Assembly: GCA_965659665.1 (NCBI GenBank)
Contig: CBFHWU010000024.1
Span: forward strand, 1-64,000
Reading direction: 5' to 3'
Source of the DNA: CBFHWU01 sp965659665
GTDB lineage: Bacteria; Bacteroidota; Bacteroidia; Flavobacteriales; Flavobacteriaceae
DNA: 64,000 nt
Part shown: positions 1 to 8,234 of the stretch, piece by piece
How positions within the stretch are numbered: position 1 is the first letter of the stretch
How the letters are laid out: every line of letters starts with the position of its first letter
Notes under the pieces: generated by a model
Database searches by the model: none
Seen by the model: only the letters and a program-made list of their open reading frames with translations
Told to the model about the DNA's origin: nothing
Translations under genes and position numbers: made by a program

Positions 1-398
1 AAAATACCATTTAAAAAAGGGTCATCATTTCCATAGAAAATAGAACGTAACCGTCTGCTTTTTTCAGAACTGTTTCTCTTTGTATGTTTTTGAAGACTTT
101 TAAGCCAAACCTTTTCATCTTTTCGAATTGTTAAAATAAAATGACTGTCAGGATATAGGGTATATAAACTTTGAACTAGCAATGGATAAGGCCAATCTTG
201 AAAGGCATCATAGTTATCAATTTCATTCTTAATGATTCGATCTAGTTGATCATTTTCAACTTTATTTGAAGACATAATGTCTGCAATTGAGTTAATAAAG
301 TCTAAATTATAAGGTGCAACTTTGTAACCTAACTCTATCAGACAAGCTTCTAATGAAGTTGTCCCCGTTTTGGGAAGCCCCACACAAAATATTTTCAT
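1..398 (-). CDS. Sulfotransferase, partial (C-terminal part outside the window)
   Basis: The first 132 residues of a sulfotransferase run off the left edge. It starts MKIFCVGLPKTGTTSLEACL; the GLPKTGTTS segment is the 5'-phosphosulfate binding loop of PAPS-dependent sulfotransferases. A second segment near residues 83-90 (FILTIRKDEKVW) fits the 3'-phosphate binding strand, whose usual form is RxP or RdP. The enzyme would move sulfate from PAPS to a sugar hydroxyl. The ATG overlaps the TGA of the upstream glycosyltransferase by four bases (ATGA), so the two are translationally coupled within the sulfated-polysaccharide locus. The acceptor is unknown. The family call is firm; whether the gene is intact cannot be judged here. 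Confidence 0.85.
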   Translation of the reverse strand, partial: MKIFCVGLPKTGTTSLEACLIELGYKVAPYNLDFINSIADIMSSNKVENDQLDRIIKNEIDNYDAFQDWPYPLLVQSLYTLYPDSHFILTIRKDEKVWLKSLQKHTKRNSSEKSRRLRSIFYGNDDPFLNGI

Positions 399-1402
399 TT
401 ATTCAAGTTATTTAAGATTAATCTAGCTGTAACTTTTGTAGAATATTCGTTCCTAACTTTAGTTAAACCATTGACTCCATAAGAAGTTCTTTTTTGTTTA
501 TTTAAAATCAAATCCTCAATAGCCTCCACCCATTCTAGAGATGAATTGACTAGATATCCATTTTCGTTATCTAAAACAATCTCTTTGTTAACCGTTATTG
601 GACTGGACACTACAGGTATTTTCATGGCCATATACTCCAATGCTTTAAATCCGCATTTGAGACTGTTAAAATCATTATTTAGCAGAGGATAAACGCCGAT
701 ATCTACATCACTCAAAGCCAATCCAACAACATCATCTCCACTCCAGTTTAGTTCGTCTATGAAATCGAGCTCTAGATTTTTGATTGTACCAAATCCCCTA
801 TATAAACTTTCTACGGCGCAAGCACCAACTAATTTAAAACGAATTTGGTGTTGTTGAGACAATATTTTTAAGGGTTCCACTAGTAATTGAATTAAATCTT
901 CTTGGTAGTGTCTTCCATTACCAACCCAACCAATGCATATCTTAGAGTTTTTCTTGTCAATTGGATTATAATTTTCAAGTTTTACAGCGGTTGGAATAAA
1001 TAGGGCTCTGTTCGTCTTTATGCTGTTAACTAATTTTATCAAATTATGGCTACCACAAAAAACATTAGTTGATAACCCAACCATATATGAAAAATTCTTT
1101 AAGGTGCTTTTTTTATTTATTCTAGATGGAGCGTCATCAATATCAAGAAATACTTTCTTACCCAACAATTTTGCCCAAAGTAATAGAAGCAAGTGATATC
1201 GAGAATACGTTTTTTGAAAAATGACAATATTGTATTTTGAAACTTGAAATATTAGTTTCAATAAATTTAACTTACTATTATCCCAAGTTAAATTACAATG
1301 ACAACCAAGCAATTCCAATTCTTCTGCAATCCAAAAACCACGAACTCTTGAGCTTGCCTTAGAGCGGTCTCCTACGAGTATAAATAAAATCTTTTTTGTC
1401 AT
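395..1402 (-). CDS. Glycosyltransferase, GT4-like (335 aa)
   Basis: This is a probable cytoplasmic GT-B glycosyltransferase that adds one sugar to the growing repeat unit. The N-terminal half reads MTKKILFILVGDRSKASSRVR and carries a VFLDIDDAPSR segment near residue 85. The C-terminal half has WVGNGRHYQED and then KALEYMAMKIPVVSSP near residues 252-268, which is the nucleotide-sugar binding region typical of GT4 enzymes, with its glutamate. The length is usual for short family members. It is followed by a sulfotransferase with an ATGA overlap and preceded by another glycosyltransferase 15 bp away. A fragment closely similar to residues 174-208 appears at 8083-8175 inside a chimeric ORF. Donor and acceptor sugars cannot be deduced. 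Confidence 0.8.
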   Translation of the reverse strand: MTKKILFILVGDRSKASSRVRGFWIAEELELLGCHCNLTWDNSKLNLLKLIFQVSKYNIVIFQKTYSRYHLLLLLWAKLLGKKVFLDIDDAPSRINKKSTLKNFSYMVGLSTNVFCGSHNLIKLVNSIKTNRALFIPTAVKLENYNPIDKKNSKICIGWVGNGRHYQEDLIQLLVEPLKILSQQHQIRFKLVGACAVESLYRGFGTIKNLELDFIDELNWSGDDVVGLALSDVDIGVYPLLNNDFNSLKCGFKALEYMAMKIPVVSSPITVNKEIVLDNENGYLVNSSLEWVEAIEDLILNKQKRTSYGVNGLTKVRNEYSTKVTARLILNNLNK

Positions 1403-1417
1403 TTTTTTAATTAATTT

Positions 1418-2560
1418 TCATTTAATAGCCCTTTCTAGGTTTCTCAATTTCGAAATAAATAAATATATGTGTAGTTTGAACCTTAGAATCAGTATAAGAA
1501 AAAAATTAGAAAGGTTGAATATACTTTTCTTTTTCTTAAATTTTTTGTTGATGCAATCAAAAAAAAGACTTAAATCTTTAGATCTAGCTTCAGCGGTATA
1601 TTCATTACATACATGATTTCTAGCTGCTACTCCAATTTTTTCTCGTAATTCACTATTGGTGATAAGTAATGCCAATGTATCAATCCAATCTTTTTTATTG
1701 TAACAGAGAAAACCATTTTTTCCATTAACTATAACTTCCTTATGTGTAATTGACGGCGATAATACTGAAGGAATACCTGAAGCACCAGCTTCAATATATT
1801 TCAACTCACTTTTGGCATGGTTAAAGTCACCCAATTCAAGAGGAACCAAATTAACATCTATTTTCTGAAAAATTAAATGGTAATCATCGTAAAGTACTTT
1901 TGACTTATGCTCAAAACGACTATTAAATTTTTCAAATAATTGATTGTTATAATTCAATGGACCAACAATTAATAATTTCGAAAATTTGTACGTTTCTAAA
2001 ATGGTCACTAAAACATCTTCTATCTGAGCAAAGTCTGAATCGTGACTATTTGAACCTGATAAATATGATAAAACGATGTGTTTTTGTTTCTTTTTAGACC
2101 TTAACTCAAAATTTGTTGTTGATTTTTTAAAAAAATCATTTGACAATGCGTTTTTAATTAAAAAAACATTATTGTGATATTTTAAAGCTTTTTCTCTAAG
2201 AAAATTTGTTGACACTGTAATTACATCACATAAATTCATTGCACACCTAAAAGATTGGAATGTTTTATCTGTTAAATTGTTTAACCTTTTATTATAAATT
2301 TCCTCAAACAATAAATCATCAGTATCGTATATTACAGGAATATTTAAAGCTTTAGCATAGGCAACTAAATCTAAAGTGTAAGCATCACACTTAGCCCTAT
2401 GGAGAATACAAAAATCATCAGATTTTCGAGGAATACCACTGTAAATTTGATTTAACTTTGAGGATATTTGAATTAAATTTAGATATTCAATTAGCTGTAA
2501 ACACCTTATTCGAGTTGTCCCTGATGATTTTTTATATATTGATAATATTGATAGTTTCAT
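1418..2560 (-). CDS. Glycosyltransferase, GT4-like (380 aa)
   Basis: A second GT-B type glycosyltransferase. Visible signatures are IYDTDDLLFEE near residue 76, VSTNFLREKA near 116, VLSYLSGSNSHDSDF near 165, and the C-terminal AKSELKYIEAGASGIPSVLS near 249-268, which is the donor-binding loop with its conserved glutamate. A basic, hydrophobic tail (about residues 345-380) could hold the enzyme against the inner membrane. A decayed paralogue lies just upstream at 2802-3363 and aligns from the N-terminus to about residue 200, which suggests a tandem duplication followed by loss of one copy. It probably adds one sugar to the repeat unit; the linkage is unknown. Confidence 0.78.
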   Translation of the reverse strand: MKLSILSIYKKSSGTTRIRCLQLIEYLNLIQISSKLNQIYSGIPRKSDDFCILHRAKCDAYTLDLVAYAKALNIPVIYDTDDLLFEEIYNKRLNNLTDKTFQSFRCAMNLCDVITVSTNFLREKALKYHNNVFLIKNALSNDFFKKSTTNFELRSKKKQKHIVLSYLSGSNSHDSDFAQIEDVLVTILETYKFSKLLIVGPLNYNNQLFEKFNSRFEHKSKVLYDDYHLIFQKIDVNLVPLELGDFNHAKSELKYIEAGASGIPSVLSPSITHKEVIVNGKNGFLCYNKKDWIDTLALLITNSELREKIGVAARNHVCNEYTAEARSKDLSLFFDCINKKFKKKKSIFNLSNFFLILILRFKLHIYLFISKLRNLERAIK

Positions 2561-2801
2561 AAATCAATAAGACAAATTGGTTTATTTATTATTTCAGTAT
2601 TAATTAAGTTGATATTGAATTAGCCAATTTTAAGCGAAATTAGTAACCATTTTATATAACTATTTGATTTTATATAAACTATTATTAGGTTAAGTTACAT
2701 GTAAATTTTAACATCTTATCCCTAATTTGTACCAGCCAAATGGACTTGTACATAAACCCAAAGAGCGCACAATTCTTAAATAAATAAAAACTGTTTGAAA
2801 A
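2561..2801. other. AT-rich intergenic stretch
   Basis: About 240 bases between an intact glycosyltransferase and its decayed paralogue. The sequence is strongly AT-rich. I find no convincing reading frame, terminator hairpin or TAnnTTTG promoter element. It may hold eroded remains of the C-terminal half of the pseudogene, but no homology can be recognised by eye. Confidence 0.4.
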
Positions 2802-3363
2802 TTAAATTTTTCCACAAATTAACAACTTAACATGTAAATGCTTTTTCAATATTATTAATAATGCCTTTTCAATAATTGTAAAGTCTTCATCATGTGTAGA
2901 TGAACCACTAAAAAAAGCAATTGTTATTTGATTATTGTTCTTATTTGTATTTGAAATTTTAAGATTTGCTTTTTCTAAGAATTCATTACTCAAGGCATTT
3001 TTCAACACGTGAATATTTTTCCATAAGCAGAAAATTCTGTTTTCAGAAATTCAGTAGATACAGAAATTGCGTCGCATAACTCACAAAAGTTCTTGCCATT
3101 GCCATAGTTTAGTGTAAGGTCATCAGTCTCATAAACTAAAATATTTCCCGAATATTTTGCGGCTTTTGCCAAAGCTATTGTAAAAGAATTATAAGAAGTT
3201 CTGTGAAAAAATATTATACTTTTTTTATTAGCTTAAGATTTCTAATTTACTGAACTGTTGCATTGATTCCTTTTGTAAATTAATAGCTGCAGGGCTGAGT
3301 ACATCGGATTAATACTGTACCAAAACTATTTTGAGGTTTCGATATAATAAATTGTACTATCAT
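2802..3363 (-). pseudogene. Decayed GT4-like glycosyltransferase
   Basis: Reading the minus strand in changing frames gives a protein parallel to the neighbouring enzyme at 1418-2560. It begins at an ATG at 3363 with ISKPQNSFGTVLIRC (compare IYKKSSGTTRIRC). After shifts it continues with FFHRTSYNSFTIALAKAAKY then NILVYETDDL (compare ILHRAKCDAYTLDLVAYAKA and IYDTDDL) and CDAISVSTEFL (compare CDVITVSTNFL). After another shift near 3020 come LKNALSNEFL and FFSGSSTHDEDF (compare IKNALSNDFF and YLSGSNSHDSDF). It stops at LLICGKI. At least two frame changes and loss of the donor-binding half make it non-functional. It is best explained as a duplicated copy that has decayed. Confidence 0.85.
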
Positions 3364-3623
3364 ACATGTTTGTTTAAGAACAAAAATTTAAGTGTTTTCC
3401 GAATTTCATGAACTCTAATTTTGTAAAAAACCCATTTAACTTTTTATAGTTGCGCTTATTTTCAAAAGTGTAGTTTAATAGTCTTATTCATCTAAAATTT
3501 TTTATTTGACAACACTTTATGCTGTTCGTTTCTTAATATAGCTTCATTTTATCTAGTTTATCAATACACTTAAAAAAATTTAAAAATGACTAAGTGATTT
3601 ATCAATTAAAAAAAATGCCATAA

Positions 3624-4457
3624 TTATAGTTCAGGGATTTTTTTTGATTTAATATTTAATGTTATAAAAATAGTATCAAGTTCTTTTTTATAATTCAAGT
3701 ATTCTAACCCCCATTTATTTTCTTTATTTGCTTGACTAAGTCTATTACTGTAAATTTCATGCCTTTTTATCAAATATTCTTTATCTATATATTTAAAATG
3801 AAGTAATTTTAGCTCAGATTTCTCTGCAGATTTTCTGTCAAAATACCAAAGAGGCGAGAAAAATTTAAAAATTACTTTACTTACACTTTTTGATACATTT
3901 TGATTTATTAAATAATTAAAAAATTTAAATTTATAGCTAAATAAAATTTTTCTGTTATTATGACAACCGGGCAAGAAATTAATTTCTTTAATTCTGTCTG
4001 GTGAAAAAATGATTTTTTTGCAAAATTTTGAATTAAAGAATCCCTTTTTAATTTGGTCATACAGCTGGTTCTCATTCTGTTGCAACTTATATGCAAACAT
4101 TTCAAATCCAGCAGGTTTAAATACACTGAATTTCTTATTTGTCTCTAAAAAAGAAATTAAATTTGTAGAGTACAAAAATTCATCAATATCTGAAACTATT
4201 ACATAATCTATTCCTTTATTTCTACACTCTTTCCAACAATCATTTTTAAGCATCAAATGTATATCATCTCTAAATTCATTATTGGTGTTAAAATCACGTA
4301 ATTCAGATAACGGATGATTATTAATAATATCTCTTGATTTATCAGTTGACATATTATCATATATTATGATTTTTTCGCAGAACTTCTCATAATGCCTAAG
4401 ATAATATGGCAATATAAATTCTGCATTCCAACATAAAGAATAGGCGTGTATTTTCAT
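3624..4457 (-). CDS. Glycosyltransferase family 2-like (Glyco_tranf_2_4 type), 277 aa
   Basis: The N-terminus MKIHAYSLCWNAEFILPYYL and the following HYEKFCEKIIIYDNMSTDKS are typical of the GT-A enzymes annotated as Glyco_tranf_2_4 or GT92-like. The metal-binding DxD is seen as VSDIDEF near residues 88-94. The C-terminal part is rich in lysine and phenylalanine and ends with a conserved-looking LLHFKYIDKEYLIKRHEIY segment. These enzymes work in the cytoplasm on nucleotide sugars. It lies between two decayed or mosaic regions of the polysaccharide locus, is very AT-rich, and has 128 bp before the next gene upstream, so it may be a recently acquired cassette. The donor sugar is unknown. Confidence 0.75.
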   Translation of the reverse strand: MKIHAYSLCWNAEFILPYYLRHYEKFCEKIIIYDNMSTDKSRDIINNHPLSELRDFNTNNEFRDDIHLMLKNDCWKECRNKGIDYVIVSDIDEFLYSTNLISFLETNKKFSVFKPAGFEMFAYKLQQNENQLYDQIKKGFFNSKFCKKIIFSPDRIKEINFLPGCHNNRKILFSYKFKFFNYLINQNVSKSVSKVIFKFFSPLWYFDRKSAEKSELKLLHFKYIDKEYLIKRHEIYSNRLSQANKENKWGLEYLNYKKELDTIFITLNIKSKKIPEL

Positions 4458-4585
4458 TTTTTTTTAAATTATTAATTATGCAAACATTAAAAAAGGAATT
4501 ATTGTTTGTTTTTTAAATAGGTGTTAACAGCGTTTTAAATAAGTCGTAGTGAAATTATATTTTTTAAAAATAAAGCATTTTGGTG

Positions 4586-6157
4586 TTAGTATAATTTTTT
4601 GAAAATTTTATTGACATTAAACGCGTCGTTATTGTTAAAAGTTTGTATGGTACTATTAAAATCATTTATGAAAATTAATGGTTGTGTAAATTCATATGAT
4701 TTATTTACCCTCCATATAAAATAATCAGCTACAATACTTTCTGAATCTTTTATTGATATTCTTAAAAAATCATTATGAAAAAATCGCATCATATTTTCAA
4801 TACCTTTTTTGCTCCAAATTATTGCAGCAGTGCTCCATTCTTTAGAAGGAATATTATCAATTTTTCTATATTTAATTCCTTTACTGAGTAAGTTTAAGTT
4901 TTTATTTTGTTTGTTCGGGAAGCCATGTAATTTCAAAGCTTCAAAGTCTTTAGGAGCATTTTTAATAATTTCATTAATTGTTAAACCCCATAGGTTCCTA
5001 TATTTTAAGCCAGCGTCATCTTCTAATACCAATGCGAACTCACATCCATCCTCATGGATTTTTCTTATTGCCTTCATATGAGATAATGTACAACCAATTT
5101 CCCCGGGAGTTGCTTCGACGAAATCCGACAAATCAAATTGAAATAAATCGGTTTTATTCTTATAGTAATCAGGTTTGAGCAGTCTTCCGTCTACCGCACT
5201 AATTCTGTTGTAATTAGAGAAATTTAAACTGAGTTCGTGTAAAATTCGTTTTTTTCTTTCAATTGATTTATCAAGATTTATGTAGTAAACAGGAACGTTA
5301 CTTTTTTCAATTTTCTTGGGGTTGGAAGATTTTTGGTTATTTCGTATGATTTTTTTTATTCGGGGATGGACAAAAAAATTGTAATACTTTCCATTAAGTT
5401 TTTTTTTAAGTTTTGTTTTAAATTTTGTTTTAAATTTTGATTTTAATTTTGTTTTTAAAGCAGATATTTTTAGTGAATTTAAAAAAAACCACACTTGAAA
5501 GCCATTTGCCTTATTTTCAAATTCATAGTTTAAATAATCAATATCTTCTTTGAAGATATTTTTAAATAAATCTTTGTTACGCTTATTAAAATAATATGAA
5601 TAGTGTTTTTTTTGTTTACCAACATTTTGCTTTACATCAAAAAAGTCGGAGGGTAATTTTAAATCATTTATCAAAGATTTAAAGCCATGATCAATGTTCT
5701 CAAAATCAATAACCAAATCATATTTAATCTTTACACTGTCTAGAAAAAAATATTCTTTCTGTGGTGTTAAATGATTTCCCAAAAAACCTCTTTTTGAAGA
5801 ATCATTCATTCTTTTAGTAAATTTGCCACGCTTACCTAAGAAGTTATAAAAAGTATCTTTAAACTTTACATGATCACTTAAAATATAATTATAACTTGAG
5901 ACCATTCTTCCCCAAGGGTTTCTAATAATAATAAACTTATAATAAGAATCAAATTGCTCCCGAGTAATAAGATTATTATCTAATAATTCTTGCGGTGTAG
6001 CATATTGAAGGTTTAATTTATTATTCCAATCCCATCCAAATAGTTTAGAAGTTTGTCCGTTTGAATCACGCAAATTAATTCCAAATGCACTTTCAATAGA
6101 AGAACCAGCGCATTTAGTAATATGGATAAAAATACATTTGTGTTTGTGACTAATCAT
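4586..6157 (-). CDS. Fusion protein: sulfotransferase domain + GT25 glycosyltransferase domain (523 aa)
   Basis: Two enzymes are joined in one frame. Residues 1-215 form a Sulfotransfer_2-type domain: MISHKHKCIFIHITKCAGSS holds the 5'-phosphosulfate loop (usually HIPKCAGTS) and FIIIRNPWGRMVSSYNY the 3'-phosphate segment. It is clearly paralogous to the separate gene at 7010-7630. Residues 290-510 form a glycosyltransferase family 25 domain (LPS glycosyltransferase type) with VYYINLDKSIERKKRI at its start, the GEIGCTLSHMKA motif and the acidic EFALVLEDDAG motif. Between them is a lysine-rich linker (KTKFKTKFKSKLKTK-like) encoded by a 12-bp tandem repeat. The protein could couple sugar addition and sulfation of the same repeat unit. 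The domain calls are strong; joint function is inference. Confidence 0.85.
   Translation of the reverse strand: MISHKHKCIFIHITKCAGSSIESAFGINLRDSNGQTSKLFGWDWNNKLNLQYATPQELLDNNLITREQFDSYYKFIIIRNPWGRMVSSYNYILSDHVKFKDTFYNFLGKRGKFTKRMNDSSKRGFLGNHLTPQKEYFFLDSVKIKYDLVIDFENIDHGFKSLINDLKLPSDFFDVKQNVGKQKKHYSYYFNKRNKDLFKNIFKEDIDYLNYEFENKANGFQVWFFLNSLKISALKTKLKSKFKTKFKTKLKKKLNGKYYNFFVHPRIKKIIRNNQKSSNPKKIEKSNVPVYYINLDKSIERKKRILHELSLNFSNYNRISAVDGRLLKPDYYKNKTDLFQFDLSDFVEATPGEIGCTLSHMKAIRKIHEDGCEFALVLEDDAGLKYRNLWGLTINEIIKNAPKDFEALKLHGFPNKQNKNLNLLSKGIKYRKIDNIPSKEWSTAAIIWSKKGIENMMRFFHNDFLRISIKDSESIVADYFIWRVNKSYEFTQPLIFINDFNSTIQTFNNNDAFNVNKIFKKLY
5411..5458. repeat. Four 12-bp tandem units inside the sulfotransferase-GT25 gene
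   Basis: On the plus strand the units are TTTTGTTTTAAA (5411-5422), TTTTGTTTTAAA (5423-5434), TTTTGATTTTAA (5435-5446) and TTTTGTTTTTAA (5447-5458). Twelve bases equal four codons, so copy-number change keeps the frame. On the coding strand they give an alternating Lys-Thr/Ser-Lys-Phe/Leu linker between the two catalytic domains. Confidence 0.85.
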
Positions 6158-6202
6158 TTTGAGGGTTTTTATTTGATTTTATAATTCTCTAAGTAGCGGT
6201 CT

Positions 6203-6594
6203 CTAGGGTATATATATTGTTGGTGTAAGTGATTTATTTTGATTTTCAGATCTTTCGTTATAGGTATCCTCATACCATTTAGTAAAATAACCGCCATAAG
6301 ATTCTGAGAGTTCTTTCATTTGAGTTTTATACTTGTTTTTTAAATATGTATAAATTTAATCTGGGCAGTCTATTTTTTTTTAGAAACATTTACCTTTTTT
6401 TTAAAATCCGTATGGTCGATACATATAGATTTATCACCACATATATGTTTAATGATTTCTTCAAATAATAATTTTGGAGTTTCAATTATCGCATCATAAA
6501 AACATACTAAAAGCTGTTTGATGTCAAAAACATCTAAATAATTTTTGATCGCTGAAATATAATCTCCTCGCTTAGTTTGATATTCAGAATCCAT
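6203..6594 (-). pseudogene. Sulfotransferase remnant (C-terminal part, frameshifted)
   Basis: Residues from the start at 6594 read RGDYISAIKNYLDVFDIKQLLVCFYD, then TPKLLFEEIIKHICG. This matches the C-terminal part of Sulfotransfer_1 enzymes (RGxYxxxLxxYLxxF followed by an ILVxxYED-like strand). The frame closes at 6370, but a shifted frame continues with QMKELSESYGGYFTKWYEDTY and ends at 6203, also typical of a sulfotransferase end. The N-terminal PAPS-binding loop is missing. It is a broken remnant of another sulfotransferase, so the locus once had one more sulfation activity or has recently exchanged one. Confidence 0.65.
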
Positions 6595-7009
6595 ATATTT
6601 AATTATTTTAGTCGTATGGTCTTTTTTTAATAATTTTTAATTTCATAAGTGACTTGTTTATTGAACAATAATGATTAACACAATTTTTTTAAATTTTGGG
6701 AAGCAAAAGTTTTCCGTAAACACCTCCGTTTCCTATGTAAACATTTTTTTGAATGTGATGCAAGATAATATCGTTTGTCATTAGATGTATCCAGAATGAT
6801 AAAATACAATGGGAAATCACACTTATGATCCAAAAGTTATTCAACCTCTATTTTTATTTAACCTTTTCAATTCTATCAGAATCGTTAACTCGTATTTATT
6901 TTTTGAATTTGGTGATTTTTCCTTTTATATTTTTTTTTATTTTAGTCTTCAAGAAAAACCATTGTGCTTTTATAAAATTATATTTATTATCATTTTTATA
7001 ATTTAAAAG
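6595..7009. other. AT-rich gap without a supported gene
   Basis: A plus-strand frame of 65 codons (6809-7006) is mostly phenylalanine and isoleucine from T-runs and has no recognisable motif. A minus-strand stretch near 6690-6790 (ending in KNVYIGNGGVYGKLLLPKI) may be a scrap of an older gene, possibly the N-terminal side of the neighbouring sulfotransferase remnant, but this is too weak to call. No promoter or terminator is evident. Confidence 0.4.
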
Positions 7010-7630
7010 TTAAATATCATCTTCATAAAGAAGATCAAATAATCTTCTATTTTTATTATTGAAATGATAAGAAAATATTACTTTTTTATGACTTACATTT
7101 TTTTTGCTTTTAAAAGCATCTGAATTTAGATTTAAATCTTTAATTACTTTTTTTAAGCCTGAATCAATATCTTCGAAATCAATCACAGTATCATATTTAA
7201 TTTTCTTTGAGTCTAAATATAAATAATCTTTTTGTGGAGTTAAATGATCACCCCTAAAACTATCGTTTGACCTATCGTTCAGTACACTAAAAAACTCGCC
7301 TTTCTTATTAAGGTAATTATAAAAATTATCTCCATATCCCGCCTTATAATAGATCCAATTGTAGCTAGAAACAGCTCTTTGCCATGGGTTCCTTATTACA
7401 ATGAATTTGTAATAGGAATCCCATATTTCCTTGCTAATAATTTTATAATCTAATAGTTGTTGTGGTGTTGCATGTTGTAAATAAATTTTATTTTTATTAT
7501 CCCAACCAAATAACATGGAATTTTGTTTTGTAGATATATCACGAGGATAAATACCAAAAGCTGTTTCTATACTTGTTCCCGCACATTTAGGTATGTGGAT
7601 AAATATACATTTGTGTTTGTGTGAGATCAT
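7010..7630 (-). CDS. Sulfotransferase family 2 protein (206 aa)
   Basis: A stand-alone PAPS-dependent sulfotransferase. The N-terminus contains FIHIPKCAGTSIETAFGI, a textbook 5'-phosphosulfate loop, and residues 75-90 read FIVIRNPWQRAVSSYNW, the 3'-phosphate segment with its Arg and Ser. HLTPQKDYLYLDSKKIKYD and VIDFEDID in the second half are shared with the N-terminal domain of the fusion at 4586-6157, over the whole length. The protein ends at YEDDI, about ten residues before the paralogue's DIDYLNYEFE, so it is slightly short, but no catalytic region is lost. It probably sulfates a sugar of the polysaccharide made here; the acceptor is unknown. Confidence 0.85.
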   Translation of the reverse strand: MISHKHKCIFIHIPKCAGTSIETAFGIYPRDISTKQNSMLFGWDNKNKIYLQHATPQQLLDYKIISKEIWDSYYKFIVIRNPWQRAVSSYNWIYYKAGYGDNFYNYLNKKGEFFSVLNDRSNDSFRGDHLTPQKDYLYLDSKKIKYDTVIDFEDIDSGLKKVIKDLNLNSDAFKSKKNVSHKKVIFSYHFNNKNRRLFDLLYEDDI

Positions 7631-7658
7631 TAAATAAAAAATTATAAATTAATAAAAT

Positions 7659-8201
7659 CTAAAGTATTTGATTTTTAACAATTTTTTTAAAACACGGATC
7701 ATTTTCAGAGAGTGTTTTAAAATCCCCTATTTTTTTTATTCTGCCATTAGAAAACAAAACAATTTTATCCGCATGTTTAATGGTAGCAAGCCGATGCGCC
7801 ACGATTATAATGGTTTTATGTCCTTTTAAATTAGAAATGTTCTTATGAATAATCAATTCTGTTTCAGAGTCTAGAGAGGATGTTGCTTCGTCCATAAATA
7901 ATATTTGCGAGTTTTTACACAACTCCCTAGCAATGGAAATTCGTTGCCTTTGACCACCACTGAGAGAAATTCCGTTGTTGCCCAATCTAGTTTCTTCCTT
8001 ATTATCATATTTAGCCACGATCTCAAGTAAAGCTGCGTTTTCTAGAGATTCATAAAATCTTTTAAGATTTTCAATTTTACCAAAAGCAGTGTACAGGTTT
8101 TCTACGGCACAAGCCCCAACTAATTTAAATCTAATTTGGTATCGTTGAGACAATATTTTTAATGGCTCCACCAGTAAAAGATAAGCATTAATAGAAAACA
8201 A
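7659..8201 (-). pseudogene. Chimeric ORF: glycosyltransferase fragment joined to the C-terminal half of an ABC ATPase
   Basis: Residues 10-43 (LLVEPLKILSQRYQIRFKLV, then GACAVENLY) repeat residues 174-208 of the glycosyltransferase at 395-1402. From residue 44 the protein becomes an ABC ATPase like its neighbour at 8235-10013, with the signature LSGGQRQR and Walker B ILFMDEATSSLD, but with no Walker A and no membrane domain. The DNA for the signature region (7911-8073) is almost identical to 8493-8655. The last 65 residues differ clearly from the neighbour, so they come from another transporter. Without Walker A it cannot be a normal ATPase. It is probably recombination debris; translation is possible but a function is doubtful. 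Confidence 0.85.
7911..8073. repeat. 163-bp direct repeat, copy 1 (in the chimeric ORF)
   Basis: Aligned by eye with 8493-8655 without gaps, this copy differs at only about seven positions. Both copies have the same orientation and start 582 bp apart. The repeat covers the ABC signature and the segment just before it. Flanking sequence diverges abruptly on both sides, as expected for gene conversion or a recombination joint. Confidence 0.9.
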
Positions 8202-8234
8202 TTCCCATACTTTTGTGGTAATTATATGGTTCGT

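Noticed and set aside
6809..7006. 65-codon plus-strand frame between the sulfotransferase remnant and the next sulfotransferase
   Set aside because: Composition is dominated by Phe, Ile and Tyr from T-runs, with no motif, no promoter and no relation to neighbours.
7659..8201. Annotation of the chimeric ORF as a working ABC ATPase
   Set aside because: It lacks Walker A and the first half of the nucleotide-binding domain, and its N-terminus is a glycosyltransferase fragment.
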